Counted from the first letter of the stretch, positions 26,598-35,023 are shown. The stretch is 64,000 nucleotides of DNA from Pseudomonas paraeruginosa PA7 (GCF_000017205.1 NC_009656.1:1120001-1184000); one strand, 5' to 3'. Notes: a model not told the origin generated them from the letters alone. Numbers and translations are program-made.

Positions 26598-27005
26598 TCA
26601 GAGCACCCGGGTCAGGTCGTCGTCGAGGAAGTGACGGAAGCTCAGGCGCTGGCCGTCGGCGAAGTCGAAATGGCTGTCCAGGGTCGGCCCGTTGAGGACG
26701 AACCCCAGGTCCAGCAGGCGCACGCCGACCAGCCCGCGCTGCTGGCCGAGGTCGTGCAGGCGATATTCGCCGGGTCCCTCGTCGCGCTCGCAGGGGCGCG
26801 GCGCCTCGCCGCTGCGCCAGAACACCGTCTCACCCTCGAAGTAGAGGCGGTACCAGCGCTGCCCGAACTGCAGGTAGACCACGTTCACCGGGTCCGCCGG
26901 GCGCCCCTCCCACCACCATTCCTGGATCAGCAGCGACTGGCAGACCTGGCCGAGCAGGGCGGGCTGTTCACCGTTTATCGTGCAGCAGGGAATCGCGGTG
27001 TGCAT
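26598..27005 (-). CDS. Conserved hypothetical protein (135 aa)
   Basis: I do not recognise this protein. It is 135 residues, cytoplasmic by appearance and rich in aromatic residues. The strands LLIQEWWWEG, VVYLQFGQRWYRLYFEGETVFW and YRLHDLGQQRGLVGVRLLDLGFVL suggest a beta-rich fold, and the C-terminus is acidic (FLDDDLTRVL). A strong GGAGGAGGAG element precedes the ATG at 27005. It converges closely with hrpB (10-nt gap) and lies 25 nt downstream of the solute-binding-like gene, so it is likely co-transcribed with that gene. Confidence 0.7.
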   Translation of the reverse strand: MHTAIPCCTINGEQPALLGQVCQSLLIQEWWWEGRPADPVNVVYLQFGQRWYRLYFEGETVFWRSGEAPRPCERDEGPGEYRLHDLGQQRGLVGVRLLDLGFVLNGPTLDSHFDFADGQRLSFRHFLDDDLTRVL

Positions 27006-27030
27006 CGGGCTCCTCCTCCGGGGGCGGGGG

Positions 27031-27765
27031 TCACAGCAGGGACAGGTCGGCGCCGTTCCTGCGCAACTGGTCGTAGGCCTGGTCCAGGCGGTCGCGCAGC
27101 GCCTCGGCGCCGGGCACGTGGCGCGAAACGATCATCCGCAGCGGCAGGCGCTGCAGTTCCTGGCTGGCCAGGGGCTGGTGGCTCGCCGCCTCCACTGGCG
27201 CCTGGTAATCCAGCAGGTAGTCGCCGCGCCCCAGTTCGAGCATGCGCAAGGCGGCCTGGTGGCTACCGGTACGGTACAGCCGCAGGCGCAGGGCGGGGTC
27301 ATGGATGAAGTCGGTGGCCGGCTTCCAGTAGCTGTAGCCGCTGATCAGGATCAGCCGGCGCCCGGCCAGGTCCTGGGGAATGCGCGGGGCCGGCTGTCGC
27401 GCCGGGTAGTACAGGTTCAGGCTGACATGGCCGAGCACGCGCCGTGCCTGCAGGGTGTCGGCGGCCAGATCTGGCTTGGCGGCGCCGGCCCAGAGCGCCA
27501 CGCTGCCGTCGCGCAGCCCGAGGTACAGGCGGGCGCTGGGCAGGGCGCGGAAATTCGCTCGGTAGCCGGCCTGCCCCAGCAGCAGGCGTACCAGGCGCGC
27601 GCCAGGACCGACGGCCCGACCGTTCGCGGCGGTATGGATATAAGGCGGGAATTCGTAATAGCCGACGTTCAGCGCGGGCCGGGCATCCTGCGCGCGGAGC
27701 GGCGGTGCGACCAGCAGGACGAGCGCCAGCAGCGCTAACAGCGGCGTGGAAGGGCGTAGGGGCAT
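27031..27765 (-). CDS. Periplasmic solute-binding-like protein (SBP3)
   Basis: This is a 244-residue exported protein. Residues 1-25 form a signal peptide ending LLVAPPLRAQ. The mature part begins LNVGYYEFPPYI and continues with the SBP_bac_3 pattern of two alpha/beta lobes (GPGARLVRLLLGQAGY, LAGRRLILISGYSYW, GDYLLDYQAPVE). There is no ABC permease nearby, so it may be an orphan ligand-binding protein, as is common in pseudomonads. It lies 91 nt downstream of the EEP-family gene, beyond a GC-rich hairpin, and 25 nt upstream of a hypothetical gene. Confidence 0.82.
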   Translation of the reverse strand: MPLRPSTPLLALLALVLLVAPPLRAQDARPALNVGYYEFPPYIHTAANGRAVGPGARLVRLLLGQAGYRANFRALPSARLYLGLRDGSVALWAGAAKPDLAADTLQARRVLGHVSLNLYYPARQPAPRIPQDLAGRRLILISGYSYWKPATDFIHDPALRLRLYRTGSHQAALRMLELGRGDYLLDYQAPVEAASHQPLASQELQRLPLRMIVSRHVPGAEALRDRLDQAYDQLRRNGADLSLL

Positions 27766-27818
27766 GCGATGCGGCCTTGCCGTTTTCTTGTTGTTATCGA
27801 TTGGGGGCGAAGCATGCG

Positions 27819-27850
27819 GCGCGCCGGGCCGCTTGTCCAGCCCGGCGCGC
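27819..27850 (-). terminator. GC-rich hairpin after the EEP-family gene
   Basis: GCGCGCCGGGC and GCCCGGCGCGC pair perfectly over 11 bp around a 10-nt loop, just past the stop of the gene at 27857-28942. There is no T-run, so it may be a terminator or an mRNA-stabilising structure. Confidence 0.45.
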
Positions 27851-27856
27851 GGTCGT

Positions 27857-28942
27857 TCAGTGGGGCAGGAGGAAGCGCGCGCTGAGTGGCAGGTGATTGG
27901 AAATCTGCAGCGTATCGCTGCGTCGTACCCGTGCCTCGAGGCGGGTCAGCGAGGGGCTGTGGAACAGGTAATCGAGTGTCCGGTCCGGCCCGTGGACCCG
28001 CGGATCGTTGGGGAAGTGCGTGTACCAGCGCATCTGGTCGACGCCGCCGGCTTCCTCCAGCGAGGGCACCATCGGGTAACGCCCGCTGAGGAGCGCCAGT
28101 TCGCTGTCCGCGCGATAAGGCGCGCGCAGCGGCTCCAGAAGGTAGGCGTACTGGCCGGGCGGCAGCAGGTTGAGGTCGCCGCCGAGCAACCAGGGCGTGC
28201 GTCGGGCCTGGAGTTCATCGAGCAGCGCGCGGGTCATTTCGACCTGGCGCTGCAAGGTGTCGTCCTGTTCCCGCGGGCGGTCGAAGCGGGCGTTGAGCAC
28301 CGCCAGTGCGCCGCCGCCGTCGATCGGCAGGTGGCTGACCAGGATCGCCGGGCGCGGCCCGAACAGGCGGTCGAACAGCCCGCCGTCGCGCTGTGGCAAC
28401 TGGCGGCGTTCGGCGCTGTCGATGCGGTAGCGGCTCAGGGTGGCCTGCTTGCGGCCGACGCTACCGAAGATGTGCGGGGTCGGCACGAAGGCCGACTTCC
28501 ATTCGTAGGCCTGGGTGCTGCAGGGATAGAGGTCGTTGATGCGTTCCTGGATCAGTACCAGCTGGTCCTGGTCGTCGGTGGCGCTGGAGCCGTCGTCGAT
28601 TTCCTGCAGCAGGACTAGGTCCGGTTGCTCGTCGCGGATGACCCGGACCACTTCATCGAGGGTGAACGCGAGGTCCTCGGCGGTCGGCCGCTGGTCGGGG
28701 CCGGTGGCGTCGGGCAGGTCGTCCCAGAAGATGTAGCGCTTGCCGGCCAGGTACTGGATGTTCCAGGTCATCACCTTCAGCGCCTGGCCTGGCTTCAGCG
28801 TTGGCGTGGAGCCCTGGCAGTGCAGGGGCGCGGCTTCGCGCTCGGCCGGTTGCCAGCTCAGCAGGTAGCTGGCGAGCAGGGCGCCGCCGACCAGCAGGAG
28901 CAGGCCGATGAACAGCAGGTTGCGTAGACGGGGCAGGGACAT
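27857..28942 (-). CDS. Membrane-anchored endonuclease/exonuclease/phosphatase-family protein
   Basis: This is a 361-residue protein with one N-terminal membrane anchor (about residues 8-28) and an EEP-fold catalytic domain outside the cytoplasm. The motifs MTWNIQYL, LVLLQEIDDGSS, LLGGDLNLLPPG, RTLDYLF and a terminal SNHLPLSARF carry the Asn, Glu, Asp and His residues expected of a Mg-dependent phosphodiesterase. The substrate could be nucleic acid, a sphingomyelin-like lipid or a phosphoinositide; the sequence does not decide. I chose the ATG at 28942 because it opens the anchor directly. The upstream extension has no homology-like features. Confidence 0.82.
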   Translation of the reverse strand: MSLPRLRNLLFIGLLLLVGGALLASYLLSWQPAEREAAPLHCQGSTPTLKPGQALKVMTWNIQYLAGKRYIFWDDLPDATGPDQRPTAEDLAFTLDEVVRVIRDEQPDLVLLQEIDDGSSATDDQDQLVLIQERINDLYPCSTQAYEWKSAFVPTPHIFGSVGRKQATLSRYRIDSAERRQLPQRDGGLFDRLFGPRPAILVSHLPIDGGGALAVLNARFDRPREQDDTLQRQVEMTRALLDELQARRTPWLLGGDLNLLPPGQYAYLLEPLRAPYRADSELALLSGRYPMVPSLEEAGGVDQMRWYTHFPNDPRVHGPDRTLDYLFHSPSLTRLEARVRRSDTLQISNHLPLSARFLLPH

Positions 28943-29140
28943 CGCGATCGAGACTGGGCCGGAAAGGACCAGAGCATAGAGCTTGCCGCCGCGTATTTCA
29001 TCCTTGCCGCATGAATTGAGGCAGGGTTCGCGTTTTTTCGAGCGGGAGCAACGAGCCGGCCGCGCAGGGGCTCCCGCGGCCAGGCGTATCGTCACGAGGC
29101 GCTGCGTCCGCCGGGCTCGGGCTGCCGCCCCGCGTGGCGA

Positions 29141-29575
29141 TCAGTGGGTGTGGTCGTGGCTATCGAAACCCTGGCCCGGGTCCCAATAGGAGGCCTCCAC
29201 CTTGTGCCCGTCGGGATCGCGGATGAAGCACCCGTAGTAGGGCTCGCCGTACTCCGGGCGGGGGCCGGGCGCGCCGTCGTCGCGGGCGCCGGCGGCGAGG
29301 GCGGCGGCGTGGAAAGCGTCGACCTGGGCCTTGCTGTTGGCGAGGAAGCCGACATGGCTGCCGTTGCCGGTACTGGCCGGACGCCCATCGATAGGCGCCT
29401 GCACCCAGAATTCCGGATAGAGCCTGCCATAGGCCACTGCCCCGGGATGCTCGAGGATCACCTTGCAGCCCAGGGTGGCCAGCACCGCGTCGTAGAAGGC
29501 CCTGGCCCGGGGCAAGTCGTTGGTGCCGATGGACAGGTGGGAGATGCAGCTGGGGTTGGCCGATTCGTCGCTCAT
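29141..29575 (-). CDS. VOC-family (glyoxalase-like) protein
   Basis: This is a 144-residue cytoplasmic protein of the vicinal-oxygen-chelate superfamily. Paired beta-alpha-beta units are visible: CISHLSIGTNDLPRARAFYDAVL at the N-terminus, GSHVGFLAN in the middle and YYGCFIRDPDGHKVEASYW near the C-terminus. Candidate metal ligands are His13, His74 and the late Glu. The C-terminus ends HDHTH. Such proteins include glyoxalases, dioxygenases and antibiotic-resistance proteins, and the substrate is not inferable. It is preceded by a small gap from the YciC-like gene on the same strand. Confidence 0.85.
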   Translation of the reverse strand: MSDESANPSCISHLSIGTNDLPRARAFYDAVLATLGCKVILEHPGAVAYGRLYPEFWVQAPIDGRPASTGNGSHVGFLANSKAQVDAFHAAALAAGARDDGAPGPRPEYGEPYYGCFIRDPDGHKVEASYWDPGQGFDSHDHTH

Positions 29576-29641
29576 GGCGTATTCCTCGCGGGTCGGGCCT
29601 CCAAGGATAGGCTACCGGCGTGGATCGGCGCGTGACCGCGT

Positions 29642-30298
29642 TCAGCTCAGCTCGCGGGGCGCCGGACCGAGACTGTAGATGCGGAAGGCGACGATGGTCA
29701 GCAGCAGCTGGAAGAACCCGCTCAGGGTATGCAGGCCGACCTTCAATATCACGGCTTCGCCGGCCGAGTCGGCGAGCCAGGCTTCCAGGCTCCAGACCGG
29801 CAGCAGGATCACCAGCGAGCAAGCGAGGATGACGAAGAACCGCCCGCGGGTGAACTCGAAACTTTCCCGCAGCGCCTGCAGCGGGCTGCGCCCGCGCAGG
29901 ACCAGGCAGAACTCGGCGAACGCCAGCTTCACCATGACGAAGATCCCCGGCAGGATCAGCAGCGACAGGCCGAGCACGATCAGCAGCGAGGTCAGCGCCG
30001 CGAGCAGGGCGAAACCCGGCCACAGGCGCAGGGCGGCGCTCCACAACTGGCCGATGCGGGGCCGCTCGTCGCGGCCGCGGGCGTCCATGAACAGGATCAG
30101 CGCGGCGGTGTAGAGCGGGTAGAAGAGCAGTCCGGCGACCAGGCTCCAGGCGCCCATCTGCTGGGGGCCGACTGCCTCGTCGATCTGTTGCTGGACCAGG
30201 CTCTCGAGGAAGATCCAGGGCAGGCAGAGCGGCACCAGGGTGGTCAGGTGGCGGGTGAAGAAAAACCAGGCGTCACGCAGCGGCAGCAGAGGATTCAT
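29642..30298 (-). CDS. YciC/UPF0259-like membrane protein
   Basis: This is a 218-residue integral membrane protein with about six hydrophobic segments and the N-terminus MNPLLPLRDAWFFFTRHL. The pattern RSPLQALRESFEFTRGRFFVILACSLVIL near residues 135-165 is characteristic of YciC-type proteins. The function is unknown; an envelope or metal-related role has been suggested for relatives. It is flanked by sfnG upstream and the VOC gene downstream on the same strand, with gaps of 85 and 66 nt, so co-transcription is possible but not shown. Confidence 0.78.
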   Translation of the reverse strand: MNPLLPLRDAWFFFTRHLTTLVPLCLPWIFLESLVQQQIDEAVGPQQMGAWSLVAGLLFYPLYTAALILFMDARGRDERPRIGQLWSAALRLWPGFALLAALTSLLIVLGLSLLILPGIFVMVKLAFAEFCLVLRGRSPLQALRESFEFTRGRFFVILACSLVILLPVWSLEAWLADSAGEAVILKVGLHTLSGFFQLLLTIVAFRIYSLGPAPRELS

Positions 30299-30383
30299 CG
30301 CGGGTCGGCAGATCGGGGTCGAGCCCGCGACTCTACCGCAGCCGGCCCGCCGAGGCCAACGCCCGGCGGCCGGCTGCGGGTTT

Positions 30384-31478
30384 TCAGGCGGCTTCGCGGG
30401 CCCGAGCCTGCTCCAATTCGCGAACCAGCGGCAGCACGTGCTTGCCGAAATACTCGACTTCTTCGTGGAAATGCAGGAAAGCCGAAAGCACCAGGTCGAC
30501 GCCGGCGGCCTTCAGCGCGACGATTCGCTCGGCGACCTGCCGCGGGGTGCCGATCAGGTTGGTCTTGAAACCGTCGTTGTATTGCACCAGGTCCTCGAAA
30601 GTCGATTTGGCCCAGTTGCCTTCACCCTCAGGCGAGGCCTTGCCGGCCTGCTTCACCGCGTCGCCGAAGGCATTCACCGCCTCGTAGTCGGCCTTGGCGA
30701 TGATCTCGTCGAGCACAGCCCGCGCCTCTTCTTCGCTGTCGCGGGCGATGATGAAGGCGTTTACCCCGACCTTCACCGAATGGCCGTTGGCCGCCGCCTT
30801 GGCACGGACATCCTCGACCTGGGCGCGGATGCCCTCGACGCTGTTGCCGTTGGTGAAGTACCAGTCGGACACGCGCGAGGCCATGTCCCGCGCCGCCCGC
30901 GAACTGCCGCCCTGGAAGATTTCCGGGTGCGGCTGCTGGATCGGCTTGGGTTTCAGGCTGTAGTCGTGGAAGCGATAGAAGTCGCCCCTGAACGTGAAGT
31001 TCTCCTCGGTCCAGATGCCTTTCAGCACGCGGATGAACTCCTCGGAGCGACGGTAGCGTTCGTCGTGTTCCAGCCAGGGTTCGCCGATGCCGGTGAACTC
31101 GCCCTTGAACCAGCCGCTGACGATGTTCACCGCGACCCGGCCGTTGGTCAGCTGGTCGATGGTCGCCAACTGCTTGGCCACCACCGCCGGATGCCAAGGA
31201 CCGGGCAGGATCGCCGCGATCACTTTGAGCTTTTCGGTGGCCGCCAGCAGGGCGTGGCTGATGGCCACCGACTCGTGCTGGTACTCGGCGCCGTAGCCAG
31301 CGGTGAAGCGGATCTGCGAGAGGGCGTAGTCGAAACCGTTGCGCTCGGCCAGTCGGGCCAGTTTGCGGTTGTAGTCGATGTCCCAGCTGGTGCGCTGCTC
31401 GATCCTGCTCACCACCAGGCCGCCGCTGACGTTGGGGACCCAGTAGGCGAAGCGGATCGGCTGTTGCTCTTGGCTCAT
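30384..31478 (-). CDS. sfnG: FMNH2-dependent dimethylsulfone monooxygenase SfnG
   Basis: SfnG oxidises dimethylsulfone to methanesulfinate, feeding organosulfur scavenging under sulfate limitation. The 364-residue luciferase-like monooxygenase matches P. putida SfnG closely in the segments I remember: FAYWVPNVSGGLVVSRIEQRT, QIRFTAGYGAEYQHESVA, ATIDQLTNGRVAVNIVSGWF and WLEHDERYRRSEEFIR. The ATG at 31478 gives the family N-terminus; a longer frame upstream is unsupported. In P. putida the gene is driven by sigma-54 and the activator SfnR. A -24/-12-like element is present here, and an SfnR-like gene lies 25 kb away at 56-57 kb. Confidence 0.93.
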   Translation of the reverse strand: MSQEQQPIRFAYWVPNVSGGLVVSRIEQRTSWDIDYNRKLARLAERNGFDYALSQIRFTAGYGAEYQHESVAISHALLAATEKLKVIAAILPGPWHPAVVAKQLATIDQLTNGRVAVNIVSGWFKGEFTGIGEPWLEHDERYRRSEEFIRVLKGIWTEENFTFRGDFYRFHDYSLKPKPIQQPHPEIFQGGSSRAARDMASRVSDWYFTNGNSVEGIRAQVEDVRAKAAANGHSVKVGVNAFIIARDSEEEARAVLDEIIAKADYEAVNAFGDAVKQAGKASPEGEGNWAKSTFEDLVQYNDGFKTNLIGTPRQVAERIVALKAAGVDLVLSAFLHFHEEVEYFGKHVLPLVRELEQARAREAA

Positions 31479-31516
31479 CGGGGTTATCTCCGGGTAGGGG
31501 CGTGGTCCGGTGTCTA

Positions 31517-31532
31517 TGAAGGAACTGTGCCA
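31517..31532 (-). promoter_or_regulatory. Possible sigma-54 promoter for sfnG
   Basis: On the minus strand TGGCAC (31532-31527) is a good -24 element, but the -12 reads TTCA instead of TTGC at the expected spacing. It lies 39 nt upstream of the sfnG ATG. A GATTC/GAATC inverted repeat (31538-31555) abuts it. Confidence 0.4.
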
Positions 31533-31635
31533 TCCCGGATTCATGTTTTCGAATCAATGGCTTATGGGTGATAGGGCGGAACCGGCCTGTCTTCTGCCGG
31601 ACAGCCCTGTTGTCCCGCTGTTGCCCGGCAGACAG

Positions 31636-32217
31636 TCAGGCTGGCAAGCGCTGCAACAGTTCGGCGGTGCGCAGTACCACGGCGTACTCGCCGTGCAGGT
31701 TGGCCAGCGCCATGGCGTGCACATCGTCGGCGCTACGCGGAATGCCGTGGAAGTCGGTCTTGGCGAAGGTGAAGCAGGCGTCCGCCACCACCCAGGTGTG
31801 GAAGCCGAGGTTGCCGGCGCTACGCGCGCTGGCTTCCACCGAGTTTTCCGTGGCCACGCCGGCGATCGCCAGGTGGCGGATGTCGCGGGCGTGTAGCCAG
31901 CGTTGCAGGCCGCTGTTGACGAAGGCGTCGGGGACGTTCTTCTCGAACACCGTCTCGTCGTCGCGTGGCGCCAGCGCCGGCTGGAACTCCACGCCCGGCT
32001 GGCCTGGAGCGAACGGCGAGGCAGGCTGCCGGGAAATGTGCCGGATGTGCACCACCGGCCAGCCGATGGCGCGCCAGGAGGCGAGCAGCTCGGCGATGCG
32101 CGCCTCGGCGCCGGGGTTGTTGCGTGGCGGCAGGTCGCTGCGCTGCATGCCACGTTGCAGGTCGACGACCAGCAGGGCGATCGGCGGCTGCGGGGAAGGC
32201 GGGGTGGCGTCATTCAT
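31636..32217 (-). CDS. Isochorismatase-like protein with Ser at the catalytic Cys position
   Basis: This is a 193-residue cytoplasmic protein with the isochorismatase/cysteine-hydrolase fold. Asp19 (LLVVDLQRG) and Lys93 (FEKNVPDAF) of the usual Asp-Lys-Cys triad are present. The nucleophile position in GVATENSVEASARSAGNLGF is Ser126 rather than Cys. The protein may therefore be an isochorismatase-type hydrolase that does not use a thiol, or a non-hydrolytic relative. The start is the ATG at 32217. It is divergent from the DUF2076 gene and downstream of nothing on its strand, so it is probably monocistronic. Confidence 0.85.
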   Translation of the reverse strand: MNDATPPSPQPPIALLVVDLQRGMQRSDLPPRNNPGAEARIAELLASWRAIGWPVVHIRHISRQPASPFAPGQPGVEFQPALAPRDDETVFEKNVPDAFVNSGLQRWLHARDIRHLAIAGVATENSVEASARSAGNLGFHTWVVADACFTFAKTDFHGIPRSADDVHAMALANLHGEYAVVLRTAELLQRLPA

Positions 32218-32316
32218 CGGGATTTCACCGGAGGAACTTGAGATCGTGCAGGGTGCTCCAATATTTCCCTTTCGTGCAATCCATCCTTCCTTCTCGAAAT
32301 GCAGTCGAGGCGTGCG

Positions 32317-33033
32317 ATGAAATCCGATGAGAAAACCCTGATCGATGGTCTGTTCAGCCGTCTGCGCGAGGCCGAGGGGCAGTCCGCTCCGCGTGACGCC
32401 GAGGCCGAGGCGCAGATCAACCAGCACCTGGTGCGGCAGCCAGCGGCGCCGTACTACATGGCGCAGGTGGTGTTGATCCAGGAAGCCGCGCTGAAGCGCC
32501 TCGACCAACGGGTGAAGGAGCTCGAGGCGCAGGTCGCCCAGTCGCAGCAGAGCCGTCCGAGCAGCGGCGGCTTCCTCTCCGGCCTGTTCGGCGGCGGCGC
32601 GCGCGACGAGCCGGCGCCGAGCCAGCCGGGGCGCCCGGTGGGCTGGGGCGAGACGCGGTTCTCCAGCCCAGCGGCTGGGACCGGCGACATGCGTCCGGGG
32701 ATGGCGCCAGCTGCGGCGGCCGCGCCTTCGCGCGCCAGCGGTTTCCTTGGCGGCGCGCTGCAGACCGCGGCCGGCGTCGCCGGCGGGATGCTGGTAGCCG
32801 ACCTGCTCACCGGCATGTTCCGCCACAGCCAGCCGCAGGAGATCGTCGAGGTGATCCAGGACGTCCCGGTGGATAACCTGGACGCCAGCCAGTTTGCCGA
32901 CCCCGAGCCGGCGTCCGGGCGTTTCGCCGATGGCGACCATTCCGCCGACGCTGGTTTCGCCGATGGCGATTTCAGCGACAGCGACTTCAACGACGACTCC
33001 AGCTTCCTAGGCGACGACGATTTGTTCACCTGA
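32317..33033 (+). CDS. DUF2076 family protein with acidic tail
   Basis: This is a 238-residue protein of the DUF2076 family (unknown function). The N-terminal third (MKSDEKTLIDGLFSRLREAE) forms amphipathic helices including a coiled-coil-like stretch, LKRLDQRVKELEAQVAQSQQ. A Gly/Pro/Ala-rich linker follows, then a hydrophobic glycine-zipper-like segment (FLGGALQTAAGVAGGMLVADLLTGMF, near residues 143-168). The C-terminal tail is strongly acidic, with repeated FADGD and SDSDFNDD units. The ATG at 32317 has GAGG a few nt upstream; the ATG six codons earlier is less family-like. Confidence 0.8.
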   Translation: MKSDEKTLIDGLFSRLREAEGQSAPRDAEAEAQINQHLVRQPAAPYYMAQVVLIQEAALKRLDQRVKELEAQVAQSQQSRPSSGGFLSGLFGGGARDEPAPSQPGRPVGWGETRFSSPAAGTGDMRPGMAPAAAAAPSRASGFLGGALQTAAGVAGGMLVADLLTGMFRHSQPQEIVEVIQDVPVDNLDASQFADPEPASGRFADGDHSADAGFADGDFSDSDFNDDSSFLGDDDLFT

Positions 33034-33098
33034 TCGTTAGGGTTGCGGGCCGTGGGCTGCGATAATGGTGGCCCACGGCCGTCGTTCCGGAGTTCCCC

Positions 33099-33602
33099 TT
33101 GAGTCATCCCGAGTCGCCCGCGGCGAAGAAGATCGCTGTCTTCGCCGATGTGCAGAACCTCTACTACACCGTGCGCCAGGCATACGGCTGTCACCTCAAC
33201 TACGCCGCCCTGTGGGCCGACATCGCCCGTCGCGGACGGATCGTCGAGGCCTACGCCTATGCCATCGATCGGGGCGACCCGCGCCAGCAGCAGTTCCAGC
33301 GGATCCTGCGCAACCTCGGTTTCACGGTGAAGCTCAAGCCGTACATCCAGCGCGCCGATGGCTCGGCCAAGGGCGACTGGGACGTCGGCATCACCATCGA
33401 CGTGCTGGACGCCGCACCGCGGGTGGACGAGGTGGTGCTGCTCTCCGGTGACGGCGACTTCGACCTGCTGCTGGAAAAGGTCATCCGTGCCCACGGCGTC
33501 GAGGCGAGCGCCTATGGCGTGCCCGGGCTGACCGCCAACGCGTTGATCCGCGCGGCGTCGCGCTACGTGCCGATCGAGGGCGGGTTGCTGCTCAAGGGCT
33601 GA
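33099..33602 (+). CDS. NYN (LabA/DUF88) domain protein, TTG start
   Basis: This is a 167-residue cytoplasmic protein of the NYN/PIN-like nuclease superfamily. Acidic catalytic-type residues appear in KIAVFADVQNLYY (residues 11-23), KGDWDVGITIDVLDAA and LLSGDGDFDLLLEKV. Relatives such as LabA and VPA0982 are presumed metal-dependent RNases, but the substrates are unknown. The start is TTG at 33099: a CGGAG element is correctly spaced before it, and no ATG exists before the conserved core. It lies 77 nt upstream of rhlE1, so an RNA-metabolism association is tempting but unproven. Confidence 0.83.
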   Translation: MSHPESPAAKKIAVFADVQNLYYTVRQAYGCHLNYAALWADIARRGRIVEAYAYAIDRGDPRQQQFQRILRNLGFTVKLKPYIQRADGSAKGDWDVGITIDVLDAAPRVDEVVLLSGDGDFDLLLEKVIRAHGVEASAYGVPGLTANALIRAASRYVPIEGGLLLKG

Positions 33603-33642
33603 ACGAGCTCGCCGCAACGAGTCAGGCGGGCGGCGAATCCGT

Positions 33643-33648
33643 TAGAAT
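33643..33648 (+). promoter_or_regulatory. -10 element TAGAAT before rhlE1
   Basis: TAGAAT is one mismatch from consensus and lies 32 nt upstream of the rhlE1 ATG. It suggests that rhlE1 has its own promoter independent of the NYN gene. Confidence 0.45.
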
Positions 33649-33679
33649 GCGCTCCGTTTCACTCTTTCCCGAGCCTGTC

Positions 33680-35023
33680 ATGACGTTCGCCTCCCTCGGT
33701 CTGCTCGACCCCCTGCTCAAGGCCCTCGAAGGGCTCGGCCTGCACACGCCCACGCCGATCCAGGCCCAGGCCATTCCGCCGGCGCTCAAGGGCCGCGACC
33801 TGCTCGCAGCGGCCCAGACCGGCACCGGCAAGACCGCCGCTTTCGCCCTGCCGCTGCTGCAGCGGCTGACCCTGGAGGGGCCGCAGGTCGCAGCCAACTC
33901 GGTGCGCGCACTGGTACTGGTTCCGACCCGCGAACTGGCCGAGCAGGTCCACGGCAGTATTCGCGACTACGGCCAGCACCTGCCGCTGCGTACCGCGGTG
34001 GCCTATGGCGGGGTCAGCATCAATCCGCAGATGATGAAGCTGCGCAAGGGCGTGGACGTCCTCGTCGCCACCCCGGGCCGCCTGCTCGACCTGTACCGGC
34101 AGAACGCGGTGCAGTTCGCCCGGCTCCAGGCGCTGGTGCTGGACGAGGCCGATCGCATGCTCGACCTCGGTTTCGCCCGCGAGCTGGACGAGCTGTTCGC
34201 CGCGCTGCCGCGCAAGCGCCAGACCCTGCTGTTCTCCGCGACCTTCTCCGACGCCATCCGCACGTTGGCCGGCGAACTGCTGCGCGACCCGCTGTCCATC
34301 GAGGTCAGTCCGCGCAATACCGCGGCGAAGAGCGTCAGGCAATGGCTGGTGCCGGTGGACAAGAAGCGCAAGGCCGAGCTCTTCTGTCACCTGTTGCAGG
34401 CCAATCGCTGGCGCCAGGCGCTGGTCTTCGCCAAGACCCGGAAGAGTGTCGAGGAACTGGTCGGATTGCTGCAGCGGCAGGGTATCGCCGCCGACTCGAT
34501 CCATGGCGACAAGCCGCAGCCGGCGCGATTGCGCGCGCTACAGCGATTCAAGGCCGGCGAGGTCGACCTGCTGGTGGCCACCGACGTCGCCGCGCGAGGC
34601 CTGGACATCGAGGAAATGCCGCTGGTGGTCAACTTCGACCTGCCGATCGTCGCCGAGGACTACGTGCACCGGATCGGCCGCACCGGCCGCGCCGGCGCTA
34701 CCGGCCAGGCGCTGTCGCTGGTCTGCGCCGACGAGGTGGAACTGCTGGCGGCGATCGAGACGCTGATCGGCCAGACCCTGCAGCGCCGCGAAGAGCCCGA
34801 CTTCGAGCCGGAGCACCGGGTGCCGCAGACCGCGCCGGGTGGGGTGGTGCTGAAGAAACCGAAGAAGCCGAAGAAAACCAAGGCCGCCGAGGCCACCGGC
34901 AAGCCCGGCCAGATCCACCTGGGCACCTGGTTCGACAGCAGCGCGCCGAAGGTCAGGGCGGTACGCAAGGCGCCGGGCTTCGGCGCGGCGGGCAAGCCGA
35001 AGAAGCGGCCGTCCGGGAAGTAG
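33680..35023 (+). CDS. rhlE1: DEAD-box RNA helicase RhlE1
   Basis: This is a 447-residue ATP-dependent RNA helicase of the RhlE group. The N-terminal Q-motif region is MTFASLGLLDPLLKAL with TPTPIQAQAIPPAL. Motif I is AAQTGTGKTAAF, then PTRELAEQV, TPGRLLDL, DEAD in LVLDEADRMLDLGF, SAT in LLFSATFSDAI, and the C-terminal ATDVAARGLDIE and HRIGRTGRAGATG motifs. A short basic Lys-rich tail (about 395-447) replaces the longer extension of RhlE2. In P. aeruginosa the protein corresponding to this locus is RhlE1, involved in ribosome assembly and cold growth. It converges with the flavoprotein gene 32 nt away. Confidence 0.94.
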   Translation: MTFASLGLLDPLLKALEGLGLHTPTPIQAQAIPPALKGRDLLAAAQTGTGKTAAFALPLLQRLTLEGPQVAANSVRALVLVPTRELAEQVHGSIRDYGQHLPLRTAVAYGGVSINPQMMKLRKGVDVLVATPGRLLDLYRQNAVQFARLQALVLDEADRMLDLGFARELDELFAALPRKRQTLLFSATFSDAIRTLAGELLRDPLSIEVSPRNTAAKSVRQWLVPVDKKRKAELFCHLLQANRWRQALVFAKTRKSVEELVGLLQRQGIAADSIHGDKPQPARLRALQRFKAGEVDLLVATDVAARGLDIEEMPLVVNFDLPIVAEDYVHRIGRTGRAGATGQALSLVCADEVELLAAIETLIGQTLQRREEPDFEPEHRVPQTAPGGVVLKKPKKPKKTKAAEATGKPGQIHLGTWFDSSAPKVRAVRKAPGFGAAGKPKKRPSGK

